The notes: generated by a model not told the origin, from the letters alone. A DNA stretch of 20,359 nt from an uncultured Rhodocyclaceae bacterium (GCA_903950295.1 CAJBAP010000322.1:1-20359), one strand, 5' to 3'; positions 1 through 9,990 are shown, numbered from the stretch's first letter. Translations and numbers: made by a program.

Positions 1-1433
1 CGCAGGAAGGCTTCGCCCGCATTCTTGATTCGGGCAAGCTGTTGCTGAATGTCATCAACGACAGTCTCGACTGTTCCAAGATTGAAGCCGGCAAACTGGC
101 GATTGAATCGGTACCCTACGCGCCACGCCAGGTGATCGACAGCACCCTCGCCGTCATCGCCGAGCGTGCCACCGCCAAGGGCTTGTCCGTCACGACCCGG
201 ATAGATGCACAATTGCCGCCGGCCTGCCGTGGCGACCCCACCCGCATAGCGCAAGTCCTGCTCAACTTCCTGTCGAACGCCATCAAATTTACGGCCAGTG
301 GCTCAATCACCCTGACCGCCGGGTGCGAGGGCGATTCGCTTATCCTTGCCGTCGCCGATACCGGCATCGGCATGGTGCCAGAACAGCTGGCGCGCTTATA
401 CGCCCCCTTCGAACAGGCCGATACCAGCACAACGCGCCGTTATGGCGGCACCGGCCTCGGACTTTCCATCAGCAAGCGACTGGTGGAATTGATGGCGGGC
501 GAAATTCACGTGACCAGCACCCCGGGCGTCGGCACGCGCTTCGCTTTGCACCTGCCGTATGTGGCGGCTGATCCGGACGAACTGGCCCGGGAGGAACAGA
601 ACTGGCCAGCGCTTGGCACGGCCAATCGCCTGGCAGGCGTACGTATCCTTGCCGCCGAGGACAACGAGGTCAACCAGTGGGTGCTGACCCACATGCTGGA
701 AAGTGAAGGTGCTGAACTGACGCTCGTCAGCAACGGCCAACTGGCAGTGAATGCGGTTGGAAAGTCCCCAGCTGCCTTTGATCTGGTCCTGATGGATGTG
801 CAAATGCCGGTGATGGACGGACTCGAAGCCACGCGGCGCATCGCCACCCTGGCACCAACCTTGCCAGTGGTCGGCCAGACGGCCCACGCACTCGCCGAAG
901 AGCGCACCAGTTGCCTCTCCGCCGGCATGGTCGATACCCTGACGAAGCCACTCGAACACGAATGTCTGGTATCGATGGTGCGGCGACATGCACGGGGTGT
1001 CATTGCCGCATCGGCCAGCATGACCAACCCCGTATCACCGTCGCCGGCCATTGGCGCACCCTCTACTGCCCCAGAGTTGATCGACTGGACACAGCTCAGG
1101 ACGCGTTATATCCAGCGCCCGGATTTTCTCGAAAAGCTGATTCGCATTGCACTGGATAGCCAGTCCGAAACGGCGCAGGCGATCCATGCCGCCGTGCTGG
1201 CGAATGACACGCAGAAATTGCGCCAACTGGCCCACAGCATCAGGGGGATGGCGGGAAACATCTGCGCCAAACCATTGCTCGATTGCGCCCACGCGACCGA
1301 AATGGCGGCACGCGATGGCCTGGCGGAGGCCTCGGCCCTGGGTGAGCGTTTGGCCAGCATGCTCGACCAATGTATGAAACAATTTCAGCAGGAATTGGAT
1401 TGTCATCACACCGGCAGTACCGGCAACGCGTAA
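1..1433 (+). CDS. Hybrid histidine kinase, C-terminal part (HisKA-HATPase-REC-HPt), start outside window
   Basis: The reading frame is open from base 3, so the gene enters from the left and its sensor region and phospho-accepting His box are missing. What remains starts in the second helix of the HisKA domain ([15 protein letters not shown]). An HATPase_c domain follows, with N-box (GDPTRIAQVLLNFLSNAIKF, from about base 231), G1 box DTGIGM (357-374) and G2 box GGTGLGL (444-464). A receiver domain covers about 636-990, with acceptor Asp in LMDVQMP (codon 795-797) and the Lys in TKPL. A C-terminal HPt domain has its His in AHSIRGMAGN (codon 1233-1235). The layout implies an internal His-Asp-His relay that passes phosphate to a separate regulator. 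Sequence and domain order are very close to the kinase at 2710-6807, so the two are paralogs. The signal sensed cannot be judged because the N-terminus is absent. Confidence 0.93.
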   Translation, partial: QEGFARILDSGKLLLNVINDSLDCSKIEAGKLAIESVPYAPRQVIDSTLAVIAERATAKGLSVTTRIDAQLPPACRGDPTRIAQVLLNFLSNAIKFTASGSITLTAGCEGDSLILAVADTGIGMVPEQLARLYAPFEQADTSTTRRYGGTGLGLSISKRLVELMAGEIHVTSTPGVGTRFALHLPYVAADPDELAREEQNWPALGTANRLAGVRILAAEDNEVNQWVLTHMLESEGAELTLVSNGQLAVNAVGKSPAAFDLVLMDVQMPVMDGLEATRRIATLAPTLPVVGQTAHALAEERTSCLSAGMVDTLTKPLEHECLVSMVRRHARGVIAASASMTNPVSPSPAIGAPSTAPELIDWTQLRTRYIQRPDFLEKLIRIALDSQSETAQAIHAAVLANDTQKLRQLAHSIRGMAGNICAKPLLDCAHATEMAARDGLAEASALGERLASMLDQCMKQFQQELDCHHTGSTGNA

Positions 1434-1496
1434 CCCGTTATTTTCAATTTCGAATTTGTTGGCACGGTCAGTACGACACCAGCGCAAAGGAACCCC

Positions 1497-1823
1497 ATGA
1501 GAACCCGCACCCACTACATCCCGATCGTCGAAGCCGAGGCTGGCATGCTGCTCGGTACGCCGGTCGTCATCAGCAACCATGGCATCGTGCGTCTCAAGCT
1601 GCCGGCCGGCCACACGCTGACCAAGGACAACCTCCACCAGCTCACCGCCCACCAGGCAGAGTTCATCTTCGTTGCCCAACCCGACGAACGCAGCGACGAG
1701 CAGGTGGCCGTCGATGCCGCTCTTTCCGCCCACCGGACGATGGAAATCTTCGCCGGCGCCGATCTCACCGACCCCACCCTGGCGGCGCTGTTCGACCAGG
1801 TTCTCTCCTACCGGAGCGCATGA
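1497..1823 (+). CDS. Small conserved-looking protein of unknown function, coupled to HDOD protein
   Basis: This 108-residue soluble protein has no signal peptide or membrane segment. The start is supported by AAAGGA at 1486-1491, six bases before the ATG. The N-terminal half is beta-rich (IPIVEAEAGMLLGTPVVISN, then LKLPAGHTLTKDNL), and the C-terminal half looks helical with acidic patches (PDERSDEQVAVDAAL). The phrase around PAGHTLTKDNLHQL resembles short domains found next to HDOD or HD-GYP signalling proteins in related bacteria; this is recalled, not searched. Its TGA overlaps the ATG of the HDOD gene (ATGA at 1820-1823), which implies translational coupling and probably a shared function. 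No catalytic motif is visible, so the role is unknown. It may act as a detached N-terminal regulatory module of the HDOD protein. Confidence 0.8.
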   Translation: MRTRTHYIPIVEAEAGMLLGTPVVISNHGIVRLKLPAGHTLTKDNLHQLTAHQAEFIFVAQPDERSDEQVAVDAALSAHRTMEIFAGADLTDPTLAALFDQVLSYRSA

Positions 1824-2686
1824 TGACAACCATGCCCATCACCCAGGAACTCGTCATCGAGAAGGCCTGCGAACTGCCGGGATTTCCCCGCGTCATCACC
1901 GAGATCATTGCGACGCTCGATGACCCGGAGGCCAACCTGAATGTCCTGTCACAGCTGATCCAGCTCGACCCGGTGATCGCCGCCCGCGTGCTGTCGCTGG
2001 CCAATAATGCCGCATCGCGGACACGACACCTGTCCGAAATTCGCGACATCTATACCGCCACCTCGCTGATCGGCATGGGGCGCGTGCGCCAGATGGCCTT
2101 GATCAGCAGCTGCGCCGATTATTTCGACAGGATCGCCCCGGCCAACATGACATCGATGTTCTGGCAGCACAGTGTCGCCGTCGGCATCTGCGGCGAGGAG
2201 CTCGCCCTGTATGTTGCGAAACCCGTCTCGTCCGGCACCGCGCTGATCGCCGGGCTATTGCACGACGTGGGGCAGCTCTGGCTCTACCGCTTCAGCCCCG
2301 AGGCCTTTCGCGCCGCCTGGAACCAGATGCAGGCCCATTCAGGCAGCATCGAGGAAGCCGAGCGCGAGCAATTCGGTGCCGACCACTCCGTGATCGGTGC
2401 CTGGCTGGCTGAATACTGGCAGCTGCCACCGCCCATTATCGCGGCCATCCGTTTCCACCACGCCTGCGATGGCGCGCTCGATCAGCCGATTGTGCCGGTG
2501 ATCCATGTCGCCGAAGTGCTCTCAAACGCCCTCGACCTCACCGGCCGCAAGGAGAACCACGTTACCCACATTTCCGCCGCCGCCTGCCGCAGCCTCGGCC
2601 TTACCTGGAACGACGAGACCCGCACGCTGTTCGGCCGCATCGATGCCCGCAGCCGCCATGCCAACGCATTTTTTGAAAGCACCTGA
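1820..2686 (+). CDS. HDOD domain signalling protein
   Basis: This protein has 288 residues if started at the ATG overlapping the previous stop; ATG codons at 1823 and 1832 are alternatives. The HDOD domain covers roughly residues 10-210. It begins with the typical [16 protein letters not shown] helix and continues with [17 protein letters not shown], which matches the usual D-P-x-L-x-x-R-hLxhaNSA pattern. [11 protein letters not shown] carries His148-Asp149, and FHHACDG follows near residue 215. HDOD proteins are relatives of HD phosphohydrolases that usually lack a full metal site and act as signalling adaptors in c-di-GMP, chemotaxis or stress pathways. The His-Asp pair seen here is common in the family and does not prove enzyme activity. 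The gene lies between two hybrid kinases and is translationally coupled to the small upstream gene, so it is probably an output or modulator of that relay. Confidence 0.9.
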   Translation: MMTTMPITQELVIEKACELPGFPRVITEIIATLDDPEANLNVLSQLIQLDPVIAARVLSLANNAASRTRHLSEIRDIYTATSLIGMGRVRQMALISSCADYFDRIAPANMTSMFWQHSVAVGICGEELALYVAKPVSSGTALIAGLLHDVGQLWLYRFSPEAFRAAWNQMQAHSGSIEEAEREQFGADHSVIGAWLAEYWQLPPPIIAAIRFHHACDGALDQPIVPVIHVAEVLSNALDLTGRKENHVTHISAAACRSLGLTWNDETRTLFGRIDARSRHANAFFEST

Positions 2687-2709
2687 CGGTTTTGCTCGAG
2701 ACAAACATC

Positions 2710-5700
2710 ATGATGTCACTTTCGTCACTTTTGTCGCCGCTGTTTCAGAGGTGTTTTCGGTCAACGCTGAAATACCCGCTTGCCCTGTTGTGCCTGGTGA
2801 TGGCCACCAGCGCGCAGGCGGCCTCGACAGCGCCGCCCTTGCGCTTCGTTTCCGACGAAGCCTATCCGCCGCTCTCCTACTTTTATGGCACCCAGCCCAA
2901 GGGGCTTGGTGTGGACCTGGCCCGTGCCGTGGCCGAACAGCTCGGCCAGCCGCTCGAGGTCGCCCTGCTGCCGTGGGCGGAGGCCCAGGCCAGGGTACAG
3001 CAGGGCCGGGCGGATTTCTTCGGGCCGCTGGCGATCACCCCGCAGCGTCGGGAACTGTACGACTTCACCGTACCCTTCTATCGGTTCGAGTACGTTTTCC
3101 TGGTCCGGGAAGATGCGCAAGATCTGCATGAACTCAAAGACTTTGCCGGCAAACGGGTCGGCGTAACCGCCGGCGGCTATCCGCGCTCACGGCTCAAGGG
3201 CGAGACACAGCTGACGCTCGTCCCGGTCGATGACACCGAACAGGCCATCAATCTGCTGCGCGAAGGAAAGATCGACGCCTATGCGGTCGACAAGTGGGTG
3301 GCCCTCTATGAACTCGGCTTGCTCGGGGTACATGACGTGGTGGTGGCCGGCCCGCCGTTCGACATCCGCGAAAGCGCCCTGGCGGTGCAAAAGGGCAATG
3401 CCGAATTGTTGAAGAAACTCGACGCCGCACAGGCGGCGCTGATTCAGTCCGGCGCCTACCAGAAGATGGTGGATCGCTGGCTGCACACCAACGTCGTCGT
3501 CCTTTCAGAACAGGCGCAACGGGAACATGAAATACGGACGAAGGTCATCACCGCACTGACCTTGCTGGCCTTGCTGCTGGCCGGCACATGGATCTTCGTG
3601 CTCAAGCGCCAGGCCGCCATCCGCGCAGCCTCCGAGCGGGCGCTGCAAGCCAGCGAGCGCCGCTTCCGCCTGCTGGTCGACGCATCCCCTTCGGGCATCT
3701 GGCGTACCACTGCGGACGGTGCAAACATCTTTACCAGCCAGCGCTGCGCGGAAATCATGGGCATTTCCAGCGAGGCGGCCAGCGGCACGGGCTGGGTCAC
3801 CTGCATACATCCCGATGACAGGGAACGCGTCTTCGCCAGCTGGCAGGCAACCGCTTCTGGAACCACCCCGGTCTGGCGTTCTGAATTTCGTTTTGTGCAG
3901 CCCGATGGCCATGTTATCTGGGTATTGTCCATCGCCCGGCCGGAGTACGATGAAAACAACCGGCTCGTCGGCTGGATCGGCACGATCACCGACATCACCG
4001 AATCGAAGCTGGCAACGGCCAGAATCGAGGCCTCCGAGCAGCTGCTGCAGGACGCGCTCGACACCCTGCCCAGCCATATCGCCATCCTCGATGAGACCGG
4101 CGTGATCCTCACCGTCAACAAGCCCTGGCGTAAATTCGCCCTGCAGGGCCATTGGCAGAACGCGTCGCATGGTGTCGGCGAAAGCTATCTTGCCGCCTGC
4201 CGGAATGCCGCCTGTGGCACACCGGTCATCCCCTGGGGCGACAGCGATGCCACGCAGGTGATGCAGCAGCTCGAGGATCTGCTGGCCGGACGGATCGGGG
4301 ACTTTACGCACGACTACAATTGCCCGGACCCGGCGGGCAACGAGCACTGGTTCGCCATGTCGGCATACCGCTTCCTGCAGGATGAACAGGTCCGCGTCCT
4401 GGTGCGCCATAGCGAGTTCACGCAACGCCGCCAGATGGAGTCAACACAGCGGCAACTGACGCGTGCGATCGAAGCCACCGGCAATGCCATCATGATTGCC
4501 GACAAAAATGTCAACCTGATTTACGTCAACCCGGCATTCACGCAGTTGACTGGCTATAGCAGTGGCGAGGTACTCGGCCGCAACCCGCGCTTCCTGCATG
4601 ACCCCGAAGCCACCGCTACCGACTTTGCCGCCCTGTGGCAAACGCTGCTGGCAGGCAAGAGCTGGGCCGGCGAATTCCGCAACCGGCGCAAGGACGGCAC
4701 GACGCTTTGGGAAGCGGCCACCATTTCCCCGATCCTCGACGAGCACGGCGAGATCGCACATTTCGTTGCCGTCAAGGAAGACATTACCGAGAAGCGGCAC
4801 GTATTGGATCAGCTCGAAACGTACAAGAACCACCTCGAGCTGCTGGTGGCAGACCGCACTGCAGAGCTGCACCACACCCAATACCGGCTGCAGCGCATTC
4901 TCGAGACAACCGCGGAGGGCATTATCGAGACGGACAGCAAGGGGACGATCACCTTCGTCAACCAGGCTGCCCTCAACATGCTCGGCCATGAAGAGGCGGC
5001 CTTGCTGGGCCACCCGGTGCATGAGATGATCCATCACCATCGGGCCGACGGCTCACGCTATGTACCGAAGGACTGTCCCATCCAGGCCTGCCTGGAAAAT
5101 GGCACCCCGGCCAGCAGCGATGACGATATCTTCTGGCGCGCCGACCACACCCCCTTGTCGATCAATTACGCTGCCATCCAGCTGCAGCACGAAGGGCAAC
5201 CGGCGGGCATCGTCATCAATTTCAGCGATAACCGCGAACGCAAGCTGGTGGAAACCGAGCGGGAAAAGGCCCGCGCTGCGGCGGAAAACCTGGCCAGAAT
5301 CAAGAGCGAGTTTCTGGCCAACATGTCGCATGAAATCCGCACGCCGCTCAACGGCGTGCTCGGCCTCGCGCAGATCGGCCGCCGCGACAGCCATGGCCAC
5401 CCCCGGATGCAGGATACGTTCGGCAAGATCCTCGATACCGGCAAGCTGCTGCTGACGGTGATCAACGACATCCTCGACTTTTCCAAGATCGAGGCCGGCA
5501 AGCTCAAGATCGAGCGGCTGCCTGTCGATCCGGCCCGCATCGCCCGCGAGACGCTGGCCAGCGTGGCCGACCGCGCCACGCTCAAGGGGCTGGCCGTGCG
5601 CTGCATCCCGGCGCCGGACCTGCCTGCCTCATGCATGGGCGACCCGGTACGCATCGCCCAGATACTGCTCAACCTGCTTTCGAATGCGATCAAGTTCACG

Positions 5701-6807
5701 TCCCGGGGCGAGATCCTGCTCAAGGTCGACGTCGATGCCGGGCATCTCGTCTTCCGTGTCATCGACACCGGCATCGGCATGACCGCCGAACAGCAAGCCC
5801 GCCTGTTCTCGCCCTTCGAACAGGCAGATGCCAGCACCACCCGCGAGTATGGCGGGACCGGCCTCGGTCTGGCCATCTGCAAGCGGCTGGCGGAATTGAT
5901 GGACAGCAGCATTGCAGTTACCAGCACGCCGGGGAAAGGCAGCAGTTTCGAATTGCGCCTCCCCTGCGTCGCGACGACCCTGCTGCCTGATGAAGTCATC
6001 GTGCCCACCGCCGGCAGGCGGCGTCTGGCCGGGCTGCGCATCCTCGCCGCCGAGGACAACGAGATCAACCAGCTGGTCCTGGCCGACATGCTGATGAACG
6101 AAGGGGCCACCGTGACAATGGCCGGCGATGGACAACACGCCGTCGAGGAGATCGCCGCCAAGCCGGGCGGCTTCGACCTGATCCTGATGGATGTGCAAAT
6201 GCCCAAACTGGATGGCCGGGACGCAACACGACGCATCCGCGCAATCGCCCCGCATCTGCCGGTCATCGGCCAGACGGCCCATGCACTCCCTCAGGAACAC
6301 AGCCTTTGCCTTGATGCCGGCATGGTGGATACGCTGACCAAGCCACTCGATCAGGAAACCCTGGTCTCCGCCATCCTGCGGCATCTGCCGAACTTTTCGC
6401 CCCCGGCAAAGGGCGACTCCGCGCCATCGGCACCTCGGCCGGACAAGAGCATGCCTCGTACCGGCCAGATTGACTGGCAACAAATTGAAAAAACCTATCC
6501 CGGGCGTGAAAGCTTTGTTGCCAGGCTGCTGGCGATACCGCTCGAAAGCATGGCCGACACGCCGGTGCAACTCCGGCAGGCGGCCGCCGTGGCGGATCAT
6601 GTGCAGCTGCGTAGCATCGCCCACACGCTCAAGGGAAGCGCCGGCAATTTATTCGCCACGGCCTTGGCAGAGTCGGCCCGCCAACTCGAGAATGCTGTCC
6701 GCAATCAGCAGGCCAATTCGCCGGACCTGGCATACAGCCTGGTGAGCCAGATTGAGGACTTTCTTGCCGAAATACGCCATCACTTCGAGACTATCGGAAC
6801 GCAGTGA
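2710..6807 (+). CDS. BvgS/EvgS-like hybrid sensor kinase with periplasmic solute-binding domain, four PAS, REC and HPt
   Basis: This inner-membrane phosphorelay kinase has 1365 residues from the ATG at 2710. The frame stays open to a TTG at 2692, but ATG 2710 or 2713 directly precedes a good signal peptide (cut after AQA, residue 37). Order of domains: SBP_bac_3 periplasmic domain about 40-265 ([15 protein letters not shown]); TM about 278-300; PAS about 315-437, 447-581, 584-698 and 729-847, with a coiled coil before the fourth; HisKA with His874 in [11 protein letters not shown]; HATPase_c about 975-1090 (DTGIGM, GGTGLGL); REC with Asp1161 (LMDVQMP); HPt with His1305 ([10 protein letters not shown]). 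The periplasmic fold suggests that an amino acid or similar small molecule is sensed. The third PAS has GRNPRFLH, with Pro where LOV domains carry the flavin-binding Cys. The gene overlaps the next by GTGA, which makes that OmpR-like protein the natural candidate partner. Confidence 0.95.
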   Translation: MMSLSSLLSPLFQRCFRSTLKYPLALLCLVMATSAQAASTAPPLRFVSDEAYPPLSYFYGTQPKGLGVDLARAVAEQLGQPLEVALLPWAEAQARVQQGRADFFGPLAITPQRRELYDFTVPFYRFEYVFLVREDAQDLHELKDFAGKRVGVTAGGYPRSRLKGETQLTLVPVDDTEQAINLLREGKIDAYAVDKWVALYELGLLGVHDVVVAGPPFDIRESALAVQKGNAELLKKLDAAQAALIQSGAYQKMVDRWLHTNVVVLSEQAQREHEIRTKVITALTLLALLLAGTWIFVLKRQAAIRAASERALQASERRFRLLVDASPSGIWRTTADGANIFTSQRCAEIMGISSEAASGTGWVTCIHPDDRERVFASWQATASGTTPVWRSEFRFVQPDGHVIWVLSIARPEYDENNRLVGWIGTITDITESKLATARIEASEQLLQDALDTLPSHIAILDETGVILTVNKPWRKFALQGHWQNASHGVGESYLAACRNAACGTPVIPWGDSDATQVMQQLEDLLAGRIGDFTHDYNCPDPAGNEHWFAMSAYRFLQDEQVRVLVRHSEFTQRRQMESTQRQLTRAIEATGNAIMIADKNVNLIYVNPAFTQLTGYSSGEVLGRNPRFLHDPEATATDFAALWQTLLAGKSWAGEFRNRRKDGTTLWEAATISPILDEHGEIAHFVAVKEDITEKRHVLDQLETYKNHLELLVADRTAELHHTQYRLQRILETTAEGIIETDSKGTITFVNQAALNMLGHEEAALLGHPVHEMIHHHRADGSRYVPKDCPIQACLENGTPASSDDDIFWRADHTPLSINYAAIQLQHEGQPAGIVINFSDNRERKLVETEREKARAAAENLARIKSEFLANMSHEIRTPLNGVLGLAQIGRRDSHGHPRMQDTFGKILDTGKLLLTVINDILDFSKIEAGKLKIERLPVDPARIARETLASVADRATLKGLAVRCIPAPDLPASCMGDPVRIAQILLNLLSNAIKFTSRGEILLKVDVDAGHLVFRVIDTGIGMTAEQQARLFSPFEQADASTTREYGGTGLGLAICKRLAELMDSSIAVTSTPGKGSSFELRLPCVATTLLPDEVIVPTAGRRRLAGLRILAAEDNEINQLVLADMLMNEGATVTMAGDGQHAVEEIAAKPGGFDLILMDVQMPKLDGRDATRRIRAIAPHLPVIGQTAHALPQEHSLCLDAGMVDTLTKPLDQETLVSAILRHLPNFSPPAKGDSAPSAPRPDKSMPRTGQIDWQQIEKTYPGRESFVARLLAIPLESMADTPVQLRQAAAVADHVQLRSIAHTLKGSAGNLFATALAESARQLENAVRNQQANSPDLAYSLVSQIEDFLAEIRHHFETIGTQ

Positions 6808-7535
6808 CCCCCGCCCATCACCCTTTCCCCGTGCTGCTCGCCGCGCTGACCGAGGCCGGAGAGCGCCGCCAACTGCTCGATGGCCTTCCGCATTACGGCT
6901 GGCGCGTGTTGATCGCCACCGCAGCGGATGAAATCGCGGCGCTGGCTTTCCAGCACACGCCCGACGTGCTGCTGCTTGACGCGGACATCGTCGCCGCCCC
7001 GATTCCTGCGCTCGAGGCCGTGCATATCCCGCGCATCGTGCTGTGCGCCGCGCCCGATCGGGAGCAACGCCTGCGCCTGCACCGCGAGATCAGGGCGTGC
7101 GCCTGGCTGTCGCGGCCGCTTGACCTGGAACTGCTGGCCGCCCAGCTCGACGCCCTGCGATTCGGCTGCCATGAAAAGGTCGCCGCGCCGGTCGAGGCTC
7201 ACCAGGTGTTGCGTGAAGGTGAGGAAGCCGGGGAATGGCAGATATCGCGCACCACCTGGATGCTGTCTCCGCCACAAGGGGTGCCGGTACGGCTGACCCA
7301 GGCCGAAACCACGTTTCTTGCCACGCTGGCGGAAAACCCGGGGGAACCGGTGCCCCGCCCCGCCATGATTGTCGCCCTCGGCCATAACGTCGACTACTAC
7401 GACACACGCCGGCTGGATACCCTGATCAGCCGCCTGCGGCAAAAGGTCAGCCGCGACAGCGGCGTGCCCTTGCCCGTGCGCAGCATCCATGCGGTCGGCT
7501 ACGCCTTCGCGGCGTCGATTACTCTGACCGACTGA
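6804..7535 (+). CDS. OmpR-type winged-helix regulator with degenerate receiver
   Basis: This protein has 243 residues. The GTG start at 6804 overlaps the kinase stop (GTGA), so translation is coupled. The N-terminal ~120 residues have a receiver-like pattern: Asp59 in DVLLLDADI sits where the acceptor should be. The acidic pair after beta-1 is missing ([11 protein letters not shown]), the Thr/Ser position reads C81-A82, and the conserved Lys is Arg104 (LSRPLD). The C-terminal residues ~150-240 form a Trans_reg_C winged helix: [20 protein letters not shown], then [16 protein letters not shown], ending in [10 protein letters not shown]. It is therefore a DNA-binding regulator that either is phosphorylated weakly or works without phosphorylation. 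Its coupling to the BvgS-like kinase suggests that it forms the output of that relay. Its targets are unknown. Confidence 0.88.
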   Translation: MTPAHHPFPVLLAALTEAGERRQLLDGLPHYGWRVLIATAADEIAALAFQHTPDVLLLDADIVAAPIPALEAVHIPRIVLCAAPDREQRLRLHREIRACAWLSRPLDLELLAAQLDALRFGCHEKVAAPVEAHQVLREGEEAGEWQISRTTWMLSPPQGVPVRLTQAETTFLATLAENPGEPVPRPAMIVALGHNVDYYDTRRLDTLISRLRQKVSRDSGVPLPVRSIHAVGYAFAASITLTD

Positions 7536-7539
7536 CGCC

Positions 7540-7556
7540 GCCCCCTGGCTGGGGGC
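7540..7556 (+). other. GC-rich hairpin after the regulator gene
   Basis: GCCCCC (7540-7545) and GGGGGC (7551-7556) form a perfect 6-bp stem with a 5-base loop, starting four bases after the regulator stop codon. No T-run follows, so it is not a typical intrinsic terminator. It could still stall transcription or protect the 3' end at the border between the phosphorelay cluster and the che operon. Confidence 0.45.
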
Positions 7557-7675
7557 CATCGCAACAAACCGTTGGATTTCGTCACATCTGGTCAGAGACA
7601 CGACCGGTCGCCCTCGTCTATCATTTTTATCACTAATTCTGCAATTGTGATTTTTCTGATACACAGGAGTGCCGC
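7557..7675 (+). promoter_or_regulatory. cheY leader with AT-rich dyad; probable operon promoter region
   Basis: This is the longest gap between the two clusters and the most AT-rich stretch of the che side, so a promoter for the che operon is expected here. A dyad is visible: TCAC (7630-7633), T, AATT (7635-7638), CTGC, AATT (7643-7646), GTGA (7647-7650). It is followed by TTTTT at 7651-7655. It could be an operator, or a weak hairpin in the leader. The cheY ribosome site AGGAG lies about 8 bases before the ATG. No convincing sigma-70, sigma-28 or sigma-54 box pair could be assigned by eye. Confidence 0.4.
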
Positions 7676-8041
7676 ATGTCCAAAACAGTCCTTGCCGTCG
7701 ATGATTCCGCTTCCATCCGCCAGATGGTGGTCTTTACCCTGAGAGCCGCCGGCTACGATGTAACCGAAGCCGTGGATGGCATGGACGGCCTCGACAAGGC
7801 CAAGGGCAAGACCTTCAATCTTGTCCTGACCGACCAGAACATGCCGCGCATGGACGGCCTGACGCTGGTCAGGAACCTGCGCGCGCTGCCCCAGTACAAG
7901 TCGATTCCCACCCTGATGCTGACCACCGAGTCTTCCGACGCGATGAAGGCCAAGGGCAAGGAAGCCGGCGCGACGGGCTGGCTGGTCAAACCCTTCGACC
8001 CGCAGAAGCTGGTCGATGTCGTCAAGAAGGTCATCGGTTAA
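7676..8041 (+). CDS. cheY: CheY-like chemotaxis response regulator
   Basis: This single-domain receiver has 121 residues, the normal CheY length. It has the acidic pair Asp9-Asp10 (AVDDSASIRQM), acceptor Asp53 (LTDQNMPRMDG), Thr83 (LMLTTES) and Lys105 (VKPFDP), so all phosphorylation residues are intact. The position equivalent to Tyr106 of E. coli CheY is Trp102, as in many CheY paralogs dedicated to other arrays. Start: ATG with a strong AGGAG upstream. It is the first gene of the che operon and lies 19 bases before cheA, so CheA below is its likely phosphodonor. It is not certain that it binds the flagellar switch. It may instead serve as a phosphate sink or speak to another output, since several more receivers follow in the same operon. 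Confidence 0.93.
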   Translation: MSKTVLAVDDSASIRQMVVFTLRAAGYDVTEAVDGMDGLDKAKGKTFNLVLTDQNMPRMDGLTLVRNLRALPQYKSIPTLMLTTESSDAMKAKGKEAGATGWLVKPFDPQKLVDVVKKVIG

Positions 8042-8060
8042 GCCGGTCGCAGGAAGCGCC

Positions 8061-9971
8061 ATGAGCCTGGACATGACCCAGTTCCACCAGGTCTTCTTCG
8101 AGGAGACCCAGGAACACCTCGAGAACATGGAGTCGCTGCTGCTCGAGCTGGATGTAGCCAATCCCGAGCCCGAGCAGCTGAATGCGATCTTCCGCGCCGC
8201 GCATTCGATCAAGGGTTCCTCGGGCACCTTCGGCTTCACCGATCTGCAGGATGTCACGCACGTCCTCGAAAACCTGCTCGACCTCATCCGCAAGGGCGAA
8301 TTGCCGCTCAAGAGCGAGATGGTGGATGCCTTCCTCGGCGCCGATGATGTGCTCAAGGACATGCTCGGCGCCCACCGCGGCGGCCCGGCCGCCGACCCCG
8401 CGGCCATTGCCTCCATTACCGCCCGCCTCAAGCAACTGACGGTCGCCAGCGAGAGCGTTCACGAAGACCCCGGCTTCGGCCTGTTCGACGAGCCTGCGCC
8501 GCTGCCTGCCGCAGACCGCAGCGGGCAGGACGCCAGCGAAGAAACGGCCTACGGCTTGTTTGATGATCCGCAACCCGCCGTCCCGCCAACGCCGACTTTT
8601 CAGGCAGAGGCGCAGGAGGCCTACGGATTCTTTACCGATATTCCCGCCGCGACGCCCGAACCAGCCGTCGCTGCATCAGCGACCGCCGCCGCGCCAACGT
8701 CACCGACGCCCCCGGCCAGCGCAGCTGCAGAGAAGCCGCCAGCCCGCGAACGCAAGCCGCAAGCGGCCGCGCCGGCCGGTAGCGATGCATCGATCCGCGT
8801 CGGTGTCGATAAAGTGGATCAACTGATCAACCTCGTCGGCGAACTGGTGATCACGCAGGCGATGCTCGCCCAGAGCGCGCTGGGCGCCGATCCGATTGCA
8901 TTCGAGCGCCTGCATTCCGGCCTGGTCCAGCTCGAGCGCAATACGCGCGACCTGCAGGAATCGGTGATGTCGATCCGCATGATGCCGATGTCGGTGGTGT
9001 TCTCGCGCTTTCCCCGCGTGGTCCGCGATCTGTCGCAGAAGCTCGGCAAGCAGGTGGAACTGAAGACCAGCGGCGAAACCACGGAACTCGACAAGGGCCT
9101 GGTCGAACGCATCACCGATCCGCTTACCCACCTGATCCGCAACAGCCTCGACCACGGCATCGAAACCCCCGAAGCGCGTGCCGCGAAGGGCAAGCCGCCG
9201 GTCGGGACCATCACCCTCAAGGCCTACCACCAGAGCGGCAACGTCGTGATCGAGGTCGGCGACGACGGGGCCGGGCTGCCGCGCGACAAGATCCTCGCCA
9301 AGGCGAAGGAGCGCGGCCTCAATGTGCATGACCAGATGAGCGACCAGGAAGTCTTCGCCCTGATCTTCGAAGCCGGTTTCTCGACGGCCGACCAGATTAC
9401 CGAGGTGTCGGGCCGCGGCGTCGGCATGGATGTCGTCAAGCGCAACATCGCCGCCATGGGCGGCCGCGTCGAGATCGATTCGCTGATGGGCGTCGGTACC
9501 CGCATCACGGTACGCCTGCCCCTGACGCTGGCCATCCTTGACGGCATGTCGGTCGCGGCAGGCGAGGAAACCTACATCATCCCGCTCGGCTATGTGATCG
9601 AATCGCTGCAGCCCGAGCGCAGCATGATCCGCAGCCTGTCCGGCCAGGAACGCCTGATCCACGTGCGCGGCGAATACCTGCCGGTGGTGGCCCTGCACGA
9701 ACTATTCGGCCTCACCGGCGCTTGCACCCACCTTGACAGCGGCATCGCCATCATCGTCGAGGCCGACGGGGCCAGGGCGGCGCTGTTCGTCGATGCGCTG
9801 GTCGGCCAGCACCAGGTGGTCATCAAGAGCCTCGAGGCCAACTACCGCAAGGTCTCCGGCGTTGCCGGCGCCACCATCATGGGCGATGGCCATGTCGCGC
9901 TGATTCTCGATGTGGCGGCCCTGGTGCAGATGGCCCGCCGCCACGCCCCCGACCTGCCGCAAGCAGCCTGA
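8061..9971 (+). CDS. cheA: Chemotaxis histidine kinase CheA
   Basis: This kinase has 636 residues. The ATG at 8061 is preceded by AGGAAG at 8051; an in-frame extension upstream overlaps cheY and is unlikely. Domains: P1/HPt about 1-130 with His48 in [13 protein letters not shown]; a Pro/Ala-rich linker about 131-243; P3 dimerisation from about 244 ([15 protein letters not shown]); P4 ATPase about 322-490 with N-box [20 protein letters not shown] and [10 protein letters not shown]5 CheW-like from about 491 to the end. No recognisable P2 (CheY/CheB-binding) domain is visible. In its place the linker has three copies of an aromatic-Gly-Leu/Phe-Phe-acidic motif, at residues 139, 164 and 188. The protein should autophosphorylate in the receptor/CheW array and pass phosphate to CheY and possibly to the downstream receiver proteins. 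Confidence 0.96.
   Translation: MSLDMTQFHQVFFEETQEHLENMESLLLELDVANPEPEQLNAIFRAAHSIKGSSGTFGFTDLQDVTHVLENLLDLIRKGELPLKSEMVDAFLGADDVLKDMLGAHRGGPAADPAAIASITARLKQLTVASESVHEDPGFGLFDEPAPLPAADRSGQDASEETAYGLFDDPQPAVPPTPTFQAEAQEAYGFFTDIPAATPEPAVAASATAAAPTSPTPPASAAAEKPPARERKPQAAAPAGSDASIRVGVDKVDQLINLVGELVITQAMLAQSALGADPIAFERLHSGLVQLERNTRDLQESVMSIRMMPMSVVFSRFPRVVRDLSQKLGKQVELKTSGETTELDKGLVERITDPLTHLIRNSLDHGIETPEARAAKGKPPVGTITLKAYHQSGNVVIEVGDDGAGLPRDKILAKAKERGLNVHDQMSDQEVFALIFEAGFSTADQITEVSGRGVGMDVVKRNIAAMGGRVEIDSLMGVGTRITVRLPLTLAILDGMSVAAGEETYIIPLGYVIESLQPERSMIRSLSGQERLIHVRGEYLPVVALHELFGLTGACTHLDSGIAIIVEADGARAALFVDALVGQHQVVIKSLEANYRKVSGVAGATIMGDGHVALILDVAALVQMARRHAPDLPQAA
8475..8640 (+). repeat. Three spaced Y/F-G-L/F-F-D/T-D/E motifs in the CheA linker
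   Basis: In the translated linker, FGLFDE begins at residue 139 (base 8475), YGLFDD at 164 (base 8550) and YGFFTD at 188 (base 8622). The spacing is 24-25 residues, and each copy is followed by a Pro/Ala-rich segment. The copies are not identical at DNA level, so they look kept by selection on the protein rather than recently duplicated. They fit short docking motifs in a disordered linker, possibly for CheY or another receiver; that role is inferred. Confidence 0.7.
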
Positions 9972-9990
9972 ACCCTACAGGAGCATGAAC

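Noticed and set aside
1460..1478. Possible sigma-54 promoter (TTGGCACG) before the small gene
   Set aside because: The -24 half looks right, but the bases at the -12 position read GTACG rather than TTGCA.
1370..1819. Apparent N-terminal extension of the HDOD protein
   Set aside because: It is an out-of-frame reading of the kinase end and of the small gene; the extra residues are Arg/His/Pro-rich without structure, and ATG 1820 starts the domain properly.
1035..1829. Open frame of 264 codons on the - strand across the first kinase end and the small gene
   Set aside because: It overlaps two well-supported + strand genes and shows no domain or ribosome site.
4540..4620. Third PAS domain of the BvgS-like kinase as a LOV photoreceptor
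   Set aside because: The LOV signature needs Cys in GRNCRFLQ; here it is Pro (GRNPRFLH), so blue-light flavin chemistry is not expected.
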